A stretch of 64,000 nucleotides of DNA from Amblyomma americanum (taxonomy: Eukaryota; Arthropoda; Arachnida; Ixodida; Ixodidae). The stretch is from positions 543,234,207 through 543,298,206 of the forward strand of contig NC_135497.1 in assembly GCF_052857255.1 (NCBI RefSeq), in the 5' to 3' direction. The notes beneath the pieces are model-generated. The model had not been told where the DNA came from. It made no database searches and was given only the letters and a program-made list of their open reading frames with translations. Position 1 is the first letter of the stretch; each line of letters opens with the position of its first letter. Shown here piece after piece: positions 1 through 12,599 of this stretch. Both the position numbers and the translations under genes were made by a program.

Positions 1-1250
1 CCTTCCCTTGTTTCCTCCTGCACACCTTATATGGCGAGCGACGCGACCGAGTTCCGCTATCCTCGGAAGGTAGCGAGCTACTTACCGCTAGGGAGAGAGC
101 CGGTTTGTCGGGAGTGCGAGCGATGCATGTCCGCTCATTTCAGATGTCCAAGAGAGACTCCAACTGTGTCTTATGTCAGCTCCGGGCACCTTATCTTTAC
201 AAAACTTTCTAGTCTCATCCGCTCACATGAATTCCTGCCGCCCATGGCTATGCGCTTGCTCTTTCTTGAAATACTGCGCGTTGCCCTTAAGGACCAGCGG
301 TAGTCTTGGCTTCGCATTACATGGCCTGTTCATTTCCATTTCTTGAATTTTATTGGGATGTCATTAATCCGTGTTTGATCCAGACCGACTCTGCCATTTT
401 CCTGTCTCAACGTTAAACATATTGTTTTCCTTCGCACACCTTGATGAGTTCGTGTGAATTTTAGTTCAACCCTATTTGTTACGCTTCATCATTCGACCCC
501 CTAGGTGAGTACCGGTAAATGCAGCTGCTATATACTTTTCTCCTGAAGTATGCCATTCACGATCTCAGAGTAGCAGCCAAATGCACACCACCCCATTCTT
601 ATTCTCCTAGATATTTCGGCCTGGCGGTCCGGATCGGCGGCGACTATCCCACCAAGCTGTTTTACATAACGGTGCGTGTCAATTAGTTTACTAGCTACAG
701 AGCCTCGCTACCTATCGTAAACTGTTGTTACTATCAAAACTGTTCTACGTTACTTTCATACTCTTCATATTGATTTTTTTAGACCCACCGTTCGGCTTTG
801 CCACGCTAGCTCATTTATCATGCTTTGCAACTCTTCCTCTGATTCACATAGCAAGGCAGTGTCACCAGGAAACCTTAGATTACTGAGGTATTTGCCATTA
901 GATTATAAGAGCAACTCTTTCTAATTTAGATCTCTTCATACTTCCTGCAAACACGCAGTGAATATCACTGTAGAGATAGTGATTCCCTGCCCGACACTCT
1001 GTTATAGGGATGTTATCACTTTTCCTATGGACAACAATGGTGGCTGTGCGGCCGCTAAAGATATTTTCTAGCACCTTTACATACACCTTTTCTAGACCCT
1101 GGTTCCGCAATCTCAGCATGACTGCTGAGCCTTCTACTGATTCAGATTTTTTTTGTGATATAGAGAGCTTTGTTCGGTGGTTAAATTTATTCTGCGCATT
1201 TTTCGGTTACCTGATTGAAGGTGTGAATATATTTTTCCATTCTTTCAGTG
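1..1250 (-). mobile_element. RTE-like LINE reverse transcriptase fragment (degenerate)
   Basis: Read on the minus strand, 1119-898 gives a stretch beginning MLRLRNQGLEKVYVKVLENI that resembles the palm region of the abundant arthropod RTE-type LINE reverse transcriptases, where a helix, then an S/G-T-A-T-V-V strand and a KxSNxIPI motif precede the catalytic strand. Downstream, near 880-840, the segment that should carry the F-A-D-D catalytic box reads LRFPGDTALL, so the active-site box is mutated. The frame is broken by stops on both sides. The sequence from about 300 to 560 is repeated, diverged, at 61.93-62.30 kb in the same orientation. This is a dead copy; outer boundaries are approximate and the first 300 bases are assigned only by continuity. 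Confidence 0.7.
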
Positions 1251-3500
1251 CATGATTCAGCTGACCACCCGCTGCGAGACTGCTCCTGCACTTTTCCTCA
1301 ACATACTGGTGATTCTCACAAAACAGGCGCCACACTTTTGCCACCGTGGCTCTCCCGTAGCCGCGAATTAGTCCAAGAGAATAGGAAAGCAAGAGAGGAG
1401 CACTCTATTAAAGGGATACATATTAAGCTCTCTCAAAATAACCTCAGCATGGAGAACAACAACACGCTGGTCGTCCACTTAGTTTGACACCAGCCAGGTA
1501 CTCCATGTAGCAGGACGGTGAGGTAGAGGGGAAGCAGGGAGGGATCGGTGAGCGCGCACTCATGTCGTTTGCTTTGTTGCATATCTTTCCGACATTGTCA
1601 GACCTTTGCTTTAACACCGCCTCCTCTATTGTTTTCTGACGGCAACGAAGATTCTCGGCCACTGGCTGCGGCGGTCGTCGGTGGTGAAGGCCTCGAAGGC
1701 ACTGCTCCGCTTTTGAGGACATCTGTCTTGCACGATAGGCTGGTGACTGTACTGAACGTGTTACTTTGCATAGTGAGATTAATTTCCTGCAATTAACTTT
1801 TCTCCTTCATCTCTTTCTCCACTCCCCCCTCCCACCCCGAGAAGGGTAGCAAACCGGCTATTCGTCTGGATAACATCCCCCCTTTCCTCCTCCTCCTCCT
1901 GCTCCTCTTCCTCCTCCATTGTTTTCGATGCCAACCGCATGGCTCGTTTCTCAATGGGAATCGTTTTGTACGCCTTAATTCAGTTCTCGCGATGCGTCAC
2001 AAGGCGTGAGCACCAACTCAAGGAGTAGCGGAGTCACAGATCTCCGAGGCCGGTTGCAGCTGCTTCAGTTCATCCGCATTCCGACGTAGGGTCCCACCAA
2101 TACAATCGTCTCTCCCATAGCCATGGAGCAGGCGCGAAGGCTAGCAGAAGCGGAGGAGGACAGGAGAGGGCCTTCATCCGTTGGATGTTTCATACCGGGC
2201 TGGAATTGAAAAATAATAGAGGAGGCCCTGACTGTAAATGGACGCTTATAAAAAATTCAGTGTGGCTTGTATCGATAGAAAATCAGCTCCTAATAACAAA
2301 AACACGAATCTTACTGGAAAGACAGCCGTTGTAAGGTATAAAAGAGCAAGAACCAAATTACAGGCTTCGCCACAACAACCCACATTCGTAGATGCACGCG
2401 CAATGAAGAAATACACGAAAACAACACTGATATCTGAAGCAGAGAAACGATGGTTTCGGTTTTGAATATTGAAGTAAGTTCTGTGCTGAAACCGCTAGTG
2501 CGATTTCATCCCACAAAAAAAGTCGAAAGAAAGACAACCTCAAAGTTGGAAGCCAAAAAGAGCTTATAGTTGTCGGCGCCTCAGGTGGCCATTTCCGTCT
2601 CGGTATGTTTTGGTGCCTCGCGCCAATCGCGGATACGCGCATTGCGTGGCGACGTGGTTTCGTTTTGACATACCTTGATTTGCAAGTGCGGATCAGCAGA
2701 GAAATTCCAAGTTCCCCTCTAATTGCTCCTTGACAGAAATTCATGCCCCACCATGCGCCTGCGAGGAATTTCTTTTTGCCTTTTACCGCAGTGTACCCTA
2801 CGGTATAGAGCAGTGCGCACGCCTTCGTGCCTCCGTGTGCGCTGCTTTCAGTCAAGGTACGAGAACATACTGCGACAGCGCCTTACTAGCAAGAATTTTT
2901 TCAGTACCAAAGCTAACATGATTACTCGTGAGAGAAGTGTTCAGCGCGTATGAGTGCGAAGATTTATTATCAAATTACTATTCAAAGAAGGCAGAGCAAA
3001 ACACTTTTGTCTACTCAATCTTGCTCAAGCCTTAACGTGATCGTTCCAAGACGCTGGGCTGGGTAACCAGTGATATGAGGACTGTTATTACATAATTGAG
3101 AGATGTTAGTGCGTACCAGTGTCTACTCATCAGTCGTTACGGTGGCTCGGCGATGATAGCTGCCGCACCGGTAGCTTGTTTTGCTGCCCACGCTGCCGAC
3201 ATTGCTCCCGGTTCGGACATTCTTGATATCCACGAAGTCATGCCGCTTCAGCCCTCAAAATCATCGCATGATCCGTGGGGCTGAGGTCGCTAAAGTAGTT
3301 CCGCCCGGAATTCTCTGAGAGAAATTTGTTGTCGGCGTCGGGAACGGGGTCCATCTTTACGCAGGTGTAAACGTAAACAAAGCGACGTTGTCGACGGCCA
3401 ATGCCTTCAACATCCGGCCGTCGGTACACACTAAACACAAATCAACCCAGATGGGTGTTTTTGGCTTGTCCTCTAGCGTCCTCCCAAATCGAGGTTGGAT
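1251..3500. other. Unassigned non-coding stretch
   Basis: No convincing gene. A C/T-rich CCT-type microsatellite lies at about 1885-1918. The longest open frame, 165 codons on the minus strand (2855-2358), has no recognisable motif, no supporting splice sites and biased low-complexity segments, so it is not called. The remainder looks like old intergenic or transposon-derived DNA. Confidence 0.5.
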
Positions 3501-3509
3501 ATACACGGT

Positions 3510-3690
3510 TTGACTTGGGGTAGATTTCAACCCCAAAAAATACGGAGGACTTACTTTTGACGAAGGGAGCAGATTTGGTGTAGATTTTACACAAAAAAAT
3601 ACGAAGCCCTTGCGTTTGACAATGGCAGCATATTTGGTGTAGATTTTTACACCAAAAAATACGAAGCACTTCCGGTTAGCAATGGGGGGA
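3510..3690. repeat. Three-copy minisatellite, about 60-bp unit
   Basis: Three adjacent units each contain the core ggtgtagatttttacacc or a close variant, followed by aaaaaatacgaag and a run ending in ttgacaatgg-like sequence. The core is an imperfect palindrome, so each unit could form a small hairpin. The units differ by several substitutions and small indels, indicating an old local amplification. Confidence 0.75.
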
Positions 3691-4893
3691 TTCGACCACG
3701 GCGATACGCTGAGCGGTGGCAGCGGTGTCGTGTTTATGCAGGCGCCAAGATTTCGCAGCGCCGGCATGTGATGACAGCGGTCCGTTTTTCTATATTGCAT
3801 TTTTGCTCTTTCTTACAGGGCTACTAGAACTGCTAACTATATAGGCGCAACGGTGCTAGTTCGTTAATCACAATATTCACGTTCGAATGCGCTTTGTAAT
3901 CATGAAAAAAGCCCAATCGAACTTCAATGTTCAGATATAACAACAAGCCCCGTTCCGTCCATGCTGTTACGAAGTAATACGTTAAGGAACAGGGCAAGAA
4001 CGGCGGATGCAAAGTGCATCGGATCGCTGTCTTCACCTCCTCCTGGATGCCTGCGTTGCACAATCGTGGCGCCATGCATTGACACGACGTCGTAGTCACG
4101 TCGCAGGGTACTGCCGTACATCGCGGAAACAAAACGAGACCGGCGGCGGCGGCAAGGAAACGCCTTTAATCGGACTCCGCTGTGTATACGGCACTTCTGT
4201 AAAAATACACAAACCATGGCTGCGGCGCTAGCCGAAAGTATCTTGACGGTGTGGTTCGCAATGGGCAAGAAAAGCAGAGTTGGGGAGACGCGAGGCAATG
4301 AAACTGAAAACAAGACCGTGGTAACGGATCTACGTGCCAAATTCCTGCAACACTATTTTTATTCTCGTAAAAGTATACCATCGCTTCACTGTGGTCCAAA
4401 AACCGAATCCCTGAAGTTAAAGGACCTGAATGGTGCACAAGCCACTTGCGGGCACCTCCACATTGGACAAATAATGTTTGCTATCTCTCAGCCTTCAGAA
4501 GTTTTTAAAAGAAATGAATTCGTATATTGTATCCTTAAAATTCGTTAATTACTGTCGCTTATTTTTGCAGTCCATAATAGATCTTTCTTAAAGAAAATTT
4601 TGAATTCAGTGCTCCACTCGCGCATTGAAAATATTTTTCGAGCACTATTTTCATCCATTCGATAAGTCCTCAGAGTCGATAAAAGCAGAAGGATTCGCAG
4701 TAAGGATTACGCAAGAACATGGCATAAAGCTTGTGCTCCGTGGTTTTATTTTCGAACAAAAATATGGTTCTAAGATTCTACCTTCATAGTGCAAGGTAGC
4801 TGTGTAAGTTTGTTAGACATTTTTTTTCCGGGACTGCAGTTTTAAGCACTTTACAGAACAATGTTGCTAGCACGTCCTCAAAACGCTGTTCGC
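3691..4893. other. Unassigned non-coding stretch
   Basis: Several 70-140 codon open frames on both strands overlap each other here, but none shows a family motif or plausible splice context. Nothing else is identifiable before the SINE. Confidence 0.45.
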
Positions 4894-4907
4894 ATTTTAG
4901 CTTCTGC

Positions 4908-5221
4908 CCCGCCGCGGTGGCTCAGTGGTTAGGGCGCTCGACTACTGATCCGGAGTTCCCGGGTTCGAACCCGACCGCGGCGGCTGCGTTTTTATGGAGG
5001 AAAAACGCTAAGGCGCTCGTGTGCTGTGCGATGTCAGTGCACGTTAAAGATCCCCAGGTGGTCGAAATTATTCCGGAGCCCTCCACTACGGCACCTCTCT
5101 CTTCCTTTCTTCTTTCACTCCTTCCTTTACCCTTCCCTTACGGCGCGGTTCAGGTGTCCAACGATATATGAGACAGATACTGCGCCATTTCCTTTCCCCC
5201 CAAAACCAATTAAAAAAAAAA
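4908..5221 (+). mobile_element. Ruka-type tRNA-derived SINE, full length
   Basis: The element starts with a tRNA-like head (ccgccgcggtggctcagtgg as A box; gggttcgaacccg as B box, the internal RNA polymerase III promoter). A body follows with gatgtcagtgcacgttaaag and ccccaggtggtcgaaatt, then a pyrimidine-rich block and an A-rich tail ending about 5221. A perfect 12-bp target-site duplication, tttagcttctgc, flanks it at 4896-4907 and 5222-5233, which fixes the boundaries. Ruka is a SINE described from ticks; the assignment is by recall of its head and body. It needs LINE machinery in trans. The intact duplication and near identity to the 52.4-kb copy indicate a recent insertion. Confidence 0.9.
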
Positions 5222-5233
5222 TTTAGCTTCTGC

Positions 5234-7121
5234 ATGCGACTTATATTCATTCCATTGGATGTTCGAGAACACTGAATTACACAGACCACCGCTACAAAAA
5301 GCACTGGATTATCACAAATGTCAGTTACTGATCTAAACACATACCTGAAATATTAACACCAGCAGCATTAAAAGGCTGCTTAACATGTCAAGCTTATTCA
5401 ATTGAAAAGAAATTGAAGAGCCTGCGTAAAGTAAACAAAAGGTCACAAAGACCTGTAGATTACAATTTTATTTTTTTAAATGGAGGACAATAAACAACAT
5501 TTGAAACCACAATTCTTTGACAGGTATTAGATGTAGAGATTAACTTTAAATCAGCACCTAAAAGTAATCAGAACGATAAAATAGCAAATCTTGAAAAATA
5601 ATGCAGGGTTGACTTGAAAACGTCTTCGCTACACTTTAGGCTAATTGGTGCTGTCAGATAAGATTAGCTAAAAAAACTTTATGCACCAGGAAATTCCCAG
5701 TGGCTAATTCCAAATAAGTGGCTAACTTCAAGATGCAGATTACAAACTACAGTAACAGAAATACTAAACAGGCTTCCTAAAACAGCCCACTAAATCTACA
5801 GTAAAATATCACAGGTATCCGACACTAACGTTTGTGTTTGTTCTTGAGAAAAACATAAGACGAACATAACCTTAGAAAACATATACAATACATTAATTTA
5901 ACACACAACCACATAAAAACAACACAAAACAAAATTTACACTCAATATATGGAGGCCTATGCTCTAGAGAAAGTTTATGCGCCCCGAAAAATATGTTAGC
6001 CATCGATTTGAAGAAGCCTGTCACAAATAAAATGCAGCACTCATAACTTAAATAGAAAAAATTAGGATACAGAAACACATGCACACCTGCTTTTCAATCT
6101 AGCTAATAAGTAATGACTAATACAGAAACAAAAGGAATTAGCCAACCTGGTATTACCTGACTGGGCGCACTACAAGCAAAGCAAACACATGGGCTAAGGT
6201 CAAAGCGCTAAGGACACAGGCATTCTGTTTGATATGCAGAAAGGCATTCATCACCTTCACTTTAGGACGAAGTGAATAAAAACTCCTCAAAAGTTCTCAT
6301 GGCAACTGATCAGACTAAGGACTAGTAACTTTGTGATTAAAGAAATAATTTAATTTCTTAATACCTGTGTCTAAACACATATTTGCTTGAAAACCTAACT
6401 GTTCACCAAATCCATTATCACCATTATTTTTTTCTAATTAAAGGATATGTATAAATGCTAGCAAATGTGTCATGTGGCAGAACGGGAAGTCTATTAAAAA
6501 CAAAAAAATTACAAAATGCTGACAGTGCTCCGAGGAAGCTGTCTGAGCTGGATGCAAAAAGATAAAAACCAGGATTAGCCCATGCAGGGACAAGGAACCA
6601 GTGGGTGATGATTCTTAGGGTCAATGAAATGTTGCTCTTCCTGTTTGTCATGTCTTTCCATGCTGCCACATAATGCGAGTATAGCATTTGTCAAAGTTTA
6701 GAGCCCAAGGAATTCGCTTCTGAGCCTTGGTGTGCATCGCTAGCATTCCAGATCTCTTGAAGGTACCGAAAATCTTGCCCTGACCACCGTGAATGTTGGA
6801 CATCCATGGATGCTCAGAGGCCTTATTACACGGCTTAGAAGCCAAAACCTTTGGCTCTGTACTTTTTGACAAAGGCTATACATCAGTTTTCTCACAGATT
6901 CATGCTGATATTGTTTGCCTTTTTTTTCACTCTGGCCAATTTTATCATGTTAACATTGATAAGTTATAGCAGCAGTTTGTGTTTCACTACCAGTGTTCCA
7001 AACAGCACTAAAAATCTAGACATGTAAAACATGTACAGGAGGATAGAAGAGGCAGCTGTGAAGGAAAGGCGAATTAGTTTTTAAAAACTGATGAGCTCAA
7101 AGTCATCGAAGCATGGTTTAT
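5234..7121. other. AT-rich stretch, possible 3' UTR of the minus-strand gene
   Basis: AT-rich sequence without convincing exons. If the terminal exon at 7122-7321 is real, this would hold its 3' UTR on the minus strand; minus-strand AATAAA signals occur, for example near 5470. Open frames here are short and motif-free. Confidence 0.4.
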
Positions 7122-7321
7122 TTAAGCCAAGTCTCTAAAAGCACTCTCAAGAAAGGTCAGCAGACAGAGTGCCTTCTTTAGATTTTCCAAACGGAACACC
7201 AAGAAGGCTGCAAACACCAGAATCCCCACAGAAGCGATGAGGTTTTCACTACAGGGTGATGGCGAATGAACAGGAAAAGTGCGCCTTGATAGGTGAGGAG
7301 GCATGCTGTAAGTGCTTGGTC
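7122..7321 (-). CDS. Candidate terminal exon of a small membrane protein gene
   Basis: The minus strand shows a good splice acceptor (ttttaattttgcag) immediately before 7321, then 198 in-frame bases to a TAA at 7122. The encoded C-terminus has a proline/serine-rich stretch, then a hydrophobic run (LIASVGILVFAAFLVFRLEN) long enough for one membrane span, then a basic/acidic tail ending FRDLA. Entry phase (two bases completing a codon) fits the donor at 9748, so the two can be joined in frame. I do not recognise the protein. It may be a small integral membrane protein, or a fortuitous open stretch in an intron; there is no homology support, only splice signals and composition. Confidence 0.35.
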
Positions 7322-9747
7322 CTGCAAAATTAAAAACGAAATATCACTGACATTTCCAACACTGGTAGAAGTGCAAAAAATACTGTCGCATTTCAGTATA
7401 ATGCACATTATGACTACACTATCCTAGGGATGGGTTCATGAAGAAGTGGTGTGCCCTCCTCAAAGTGAGAAATTTTACATAGAGAAACCATGCTCAACCC
7501 AGTTTTTTCAAGAATAAAGTCAAAGAAATGCAAGGTTCAAACATGTCACTGACCGAATTTTAAAGATAATGGTAACCAGGCTAATGTACTTGGAGCTATC
7601 ACCACTCTTTAGCTTCAACTTCATTGCCCACCACTATGTGCAGGAGTCCTTCGCGACAAGTTTTGTATCAAAACTTTTTCATTCATGATTCGTTAGTATG
7701 GATGAATCACTTTGCGAGAATTTTGCTCGGAAACCAAAGAGTCCATATTACAGAGGCGCGACTGTGTATGATTTGTCCATTAGAGCCATGTTCACATTTA
7801 GTGGGCCACCACAACTATGCAAAAGTTAAACAAAATGCTGCACTGGCCTCCCTGCCAGAGATTTGATAACCATATGCTTTCTATAAGACAACTGAGCTGC
7901 TCAATCTCAATTAATTGCAACCAGTGCAGCAACAGCCTAACTATAAACGAACTAGATGCTAAAGAAACAATGGTGAGTCACTGCTCATAAGGGAGCGTGA
8001 TACAAAGTGCGTATTCGAAAGGAACAGCTGCACACGTTAGCTACCACTCTTGCTTTATCCGTTACATTTGATACATAAGGCGACTACTGGAATTTTTGCT
8101 GAGCATCGAAGATGCAAATGTTCTCTAGGGTATCACATTTTGAGCACCTATAACAGCCGGGGAAGCAACAATCAGTACTGCCCACGAATCATATTTGCTT
8201 GTCTATAATGAACGCCTAAAAATACAAAACTGGTACGTGTTATTTAAAGTGTATATCGTCATTATACACACCTTGCGAAGTAGCATTCCACAATTATTGG
8301 ATGCCATCGAAGACTACAACACAAAGCACTCTATTCCAACTGAAAATAAAAAAATAGCTGCACCGTATCCAGACCTCATTACCATTTGTCAATAAAGTCA
8401 CAAAACCACAATTGCAAAAGCAAATAATGGTGATCGCCTCTCCATTCTTTCGTGCAAGCCTAAAGAACACACAACCGTCTCAACATTGAAGTATTGGTTA
8501 TTTGAAAAGAGTGGTATTGAACACGCGTGAAAATGAAGCCGTAGCAATGCAAATCCCAAAATAGCAGCGTGTCAGTACACTGTATCTGGTTTAGTCATGA
8601 AAGTACTCTATTTTCAGAACTGAGCATAGTTGCAGCAGTTACACTGGCTCCTTATTCCTACTATTGTCTTTTTTCATTGCACAAGTAACTGTGCCTGAAT
8701 TTTAAAGAAAAACCCTTGGTGGTCAGCAGCTCCTTACTGTCACTGCATCCCGCTTATTTGCAAGATAACGAAACACTAGGGCTTTGTGCCAGCCCCATTC
8801 TAAAATAAGTGACATCAATGCCAAAATTTGAGTAAATTCTGCGCCTAAAAGGTAGTCATCAGATGCTCAGATAAATACTGAGCAGCTATTTTTGTACAAA
8901 AATGTCAGTTTCTGCCTATGTCCACCAATCATTTGCACAAAAATACCTACATGTGTTGCAGGGGGCATCTTTCTTTGCGCCTTAACTCTGAACTGTTTGG
9001 TACTGTTTGTAGATTAAACTGATGCAACCTTGGTGTTCTTCATAGAGTAGAACCTGGATAGAACAATGTCCAGTCAGGTTTGATACCAAACAAATCATTA
9101 TGAATAAAATGTATGTCGTTCGAATTACTGACTCCAATACTGATAGGTGAACAAGGCACTGAAGTATGTGATGCTTTGAAATTAAAGCAGCTGTTATATT
9201 TTCACAAATAGTGACAGCACGTTTATACTGCACCTATCGAAGTTATGCCGCAACGAAACACAGAACATAATGCAAGAACTGACAGCCGTTGCTTTCTCGC
9301 TTTCACTCGTGTCCCAGTGACAAAGAAATTGCGCCATTGACTGAAAGCAACAAATAATCAATTGCAGTTCTAAATGTGGCGGCGAAATCTATGACGGCAG
9401 AATACAAGTATGCACTTCAGAAGCTTTGAGCACACTCATTTGCTGCGACGCGCACGATAAGCAAAATTATGTTTTTTTGTGGGGAACCATGGCATTTTAG
9501 AAAAAACAACCTGATTTTTTTTAAGTTAATAGCGATGCCGCATACCTCGTTCTGCGAATATGCATGAAATTAAGAGTGGCCAAAAATGCTGCACATATCC
9601 AAACTAAAATGACACAAATGCTTTGGAGGGTACTAAAATGAAAATGCCGAAAACCTACCGCCGCTTGCAAGGTGTACTTCAGTGCAGACGCAAGCAGACT
9701 TGTACAGAGCGCTCGTGAGGTGCTTTGCGGAATGAAGGCGAACTTAC
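7322..9747. other. Intron or intergenic, no gene seen
   Basis: AT-rich sequence with no recognisable exon, transposon domain or RNA gene. It would be the intron of the small minus-strand gene candidate. Confidence 0.4.
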
Positions 9748-9784
9748 TGACAATGCAGGTGCTGAAGCGCTGGCGCATAGTCAT
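9748..9784 (-). CDS. Candidate first coding exon of the small membrane protein gene
   Basis: An ATG at 9784 (minus strand) opens twelve codons (MTMRQRFSTCIV) and runs into a strong splice donor, tca|gtaagt, leaving one base, which matches the entry phase of the exon at 7321. The open frame extends further upstream (to 9877), so a longer N-terminus with an extra hydrophobic stretch is possible. The adjacent sequence to 10.6 kb is CpG-rich, as expected near a transcription start. Support is only structural; confidence is low. Confidence 0.3.
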
Positions 9785-9879
9785 ATAAAACAACCCACAC
9801 ACTAGCAGCGCGTCGTTAAGAAAATGCGCTAATGTATTGCTCCATTCCGCAGTACAGTGCTCCAGCGCTCCGCACAAGC

Positions 9880-10781
9880 CTGCTCACGTCTTCATCGTAC
9901 AACAATATTTAAGACGCAAAATCGCTTACCATGACCGCGAGACGGATGTGAGACGGCCGGGATTCAAAAATATCCTTCCGCACGGCAGTGTCGAGGTAGA
10001 AATTTCTCTCCCGCAGGCCAAGGGCGTGGCAAAGCCAGCGCTTGTCTGAATTCGCTCACAACGGCGCCATACCGCCATTCGCAAACCAGAGCGAGGGGCA
10101 AGCTCAGCCGTCATTTACGATATCCACTTCAGTGAACTCGGTTAAGCATCGATCTTTCCTTTCCCCGTTGCGCATCGAAAAGCAGCAGTGTCAACCGCGA
10201 AGTCGCCACTCACGATATCTGTTCCAAGAAAGGCTGCAGACAACCCGCCGTGCTCAATTCTGCGACGCAATCCGAGACGGCCCCGCTGGCGCTGCTATCC
10301 CTAGCGCTAACGTCGCACACAGTCACAGCGTAAGCACTCACGACGCTCTCGCCGTCTTTGATCCTTTGCGCCGCCTGCTGTCGATTGCATCTCGACCGAA
10401 ACCAAAACTTGTTGCTTCGTTCCGGAACTAAGCGAAACAGATAAAGGTACACAGTTCCACTGGCGCGTTCTTTTGAACAGCAGCAGCAGCAATTCGACCT
10501 CGCTCCGTCTCAGTTGCCGTACAGTGTTTTTTTCAACACCGTTCGGAATGTTCAGAATGGCGACAACAACTCCGTTAGAGACGGCTGATGAACGATTGCG
10601 GAATTCGTTAGCGCACCGTCAGTTCTAGCTGGTGTTGCTTCGGTGTTTATGAATCATGTGCACCGTTTTACCGGTGTTCGCGTCTGGCGATGCGGAGTTT
10701 TAAAGCGGACGAGCACCGATTAACCTCCCATCTCGTGTCATTCGTGTTTAGTCTGTAACTTTCAATTCGGCTGCTGGTGGC
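9880..10781. other. CpG-rich segment, candidate promoter or 5' region
   Basis: Base composition changes here to GC/CpG-rich with many short overlapping open frames on both strands and a CAG-type triplet run near 10480-10491. This would suit a promoter or first exon of a divergent gene, including the minus-strand candidate at 9784. No TATA box or specific factor site is convincing. No protein motif is recognised. Confidence 0.35.
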
Positions 10782-11016
10782 TGTTGCATCGCCATGGTCG
10801 CTCTGATGCGCGCCAAGTGCAGAAGCCACGCTGGTAAGCAAGGAGTGCAGAACCTCGATTTATTTCAAAAGCTTGGTGCCTCTAATAGGCATGCTTAACG
10901 TGAGGGGAAGGGGAAGAGGGGAAGAGAGAGCGGCGATAGCGGCAGCCGCAAAGAAACAAAAGGGTGCGCGCCAGTGACGCGCGCGTAACTCTATTTACTG
11001 AAAACCACCAGCCACA
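10782..11016 (-). repeat. 3' LTR of truncated Gypsy element
   Basis: On the minus strand a purine-rich tract (aagaaggaagaag) is followed by TGTGGCTGG at 11016. The segment runs to a terminal ...GCAACA at 10782, giving TG...CA ends, with an AATAAA polyadenylation signal near 10860. It follows directly the C-terminus of the pol relic, so it is best read as its 3' LTR. The exact outer end is inferred because no second LTR is present. Confidence 0.6.
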
Positions 11017-12540
11017 CTTCTTCCTTCTTAACATTTGAAACGCTGCACCGGTCTGCGTTGCTTCGTGGAACGCCTCAGGACTTGTTCGGGTCTCTTTGCG
11101 GCTTGCACTGTTTGTGCTGGTCCGGCCGTATGTTGAGCTGGAGAAGCGGCGCCGGAAAACCGCTGCGGATAGTTTGTGCCGTTTGGCGGGTGGGTTTTAG
11201 AACCACGCCGGTCTGCCGTCATTGGAGGGCTAGCTGCCGGACTTCGCTCGTTCGCGTCACCTGCGAGCTGTTTATGCTCCATTGGACCGCCGCGTTGCAC
11301 GCAAACTTGATCTGCGTGTCGCCGGGCCAGCCCCACCGGAGGTGCCACCGTTACCATTCTGGCACCGGAAGACGTCGTGACACGTCCCGAATCCCTCTTG
11401 TCCCCGTTACCATAGTTCCGCACGTAAACATTGGTCTCCGGTAGCAATGTCCAGTCATCATGACCCTGCGGTGGCTCTGCAAGAGTAGAAAGGAAACATG
11501 AGTCGAGACGGGATCATATTTGATAACCGAGGAGCATCTCTGCTGGGGATTTTCCACTTTTATGTGGAGTTCTCTGCTAGTTGAACTGTAGTCGCCCTAG
11601 ATTGTCCTCCAACTTCCCGCGTTTCATTTTTCGAAGCCCATCCTTCACCGTTCGAGCAACTCTTTCTGCGGCTCCATTTGACTGAGGGCGGTAGGGCGCG
11701 CACTTGAGATGCACTATGTCGTTGTTTCGTACAAAGATAACAGAGTCCTTGCTGGTAAATTGACTGCCGTTGTCAGAGACAAACGTACGTGGCACTCCAA
11801 TCCTGCCGAAAATAGTACGCTGGCAGCTAACTGTTGCTTCAGTGTTGGCTTGGACCAGCGGAATGGCTTCGACCATTTAATATGCGTGTCGATCACACAG
11901 GATCATTTTGCTTGCTATGGGGCTGGCAAGATCCACGTGGGAACGGGACCACTTTTCGTTTGTCGCTGGCCAGTTAACTAGTGGAGCGACTGTTGGCATG
12001 GTCAGGTTCTGAAGGCAGCTCTGAGAAGTAGCTGATATTTGCTCGATGTCCTTATCCAACCCGGGCCAAGAGAACAAAGAACGTGCAACTGCTTTCCTCG
12101 CAGTCGATCGCTGGTGCGTTTCGTGCAGAAGACGCAACAATCTTGTACGAGCTTTCTTTGGTACCACCACGCGATTTCCCCAGTACACTAGCCCATGCGA
12201 CACTGACAAACCCAGCTTTCGGTGAAAGAATTGTAGTACGCAATGCTGTAACAATTTTGTGGTTTTGGCCATCCGTTCATAACGTAACGTCTAACCTTTG
12301 TCAAAACAGGGTCAGTGGCTGTCAAGGCCCGTAGCTCACGTGTTGCCACACCACCTTCGTCCAGTCTTTCTATGGCTAGGACGTATTCTGGCGGTTCATC
12401 ATCCGGGACAGGTTCGGAAGATCGTTGTGGTAGGCGGCTCAGAGCGTCGGAGTTGAGCACCTGACTTCCCGGAGTGTACAGCAGCTTTTAGTGGTAGGCT
12501 CCGAGGCAGAGTGCCCAGCGTTGAATGCGGGCGGCGGCCG
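11017..12540 (-). pseudogene. Gypsy (K02A2.6-like) pol 3' half, frameshifted
   Basis: Minus-strand pieces, in order: the end of RNase H with LYTPG and NSDALSRLP near 12470-12430; an integrase zinc-binding region (HETH, then a degraded C-x2-C; 12272-11877); the integrase core with VSDNGSQF and YRPQSNGAAERV (11876-11577); and a C-terminal domain with VWVRNYG-like, SSGARMVTV and VRRH-like residues (11447-11028). The pieces lie in different frames with stops, so the polyprotein is dead. Gag, protease and most of RT are missing: the copy is 5'-truncated near 12540, against a minisatellite. It resembles K02A2.6/Mag-like Ty3/Gypsy elements. Confidence 0.85.
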
Positions 12541-12599
12541 TTGTAGGTATCTGGCAATCAGGTCTCAGCAGGCCCAGAGGCGGCTGGTGGCCCAGTCGA

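Noticed and set aside
2358..2855. 165-codon minus-strand open frame
   Set aside because: No motif, no splice context, biased composition; not enough to call a gene.
4908..5000. Functional tRNA gene (A and B boxes present)
   Set aside because: The head continues into a SINE body and is flanked by a 12-bp duplication; the same holds for the other tRNA-like segments at 31.4, 52.4 and 63.4 kb.
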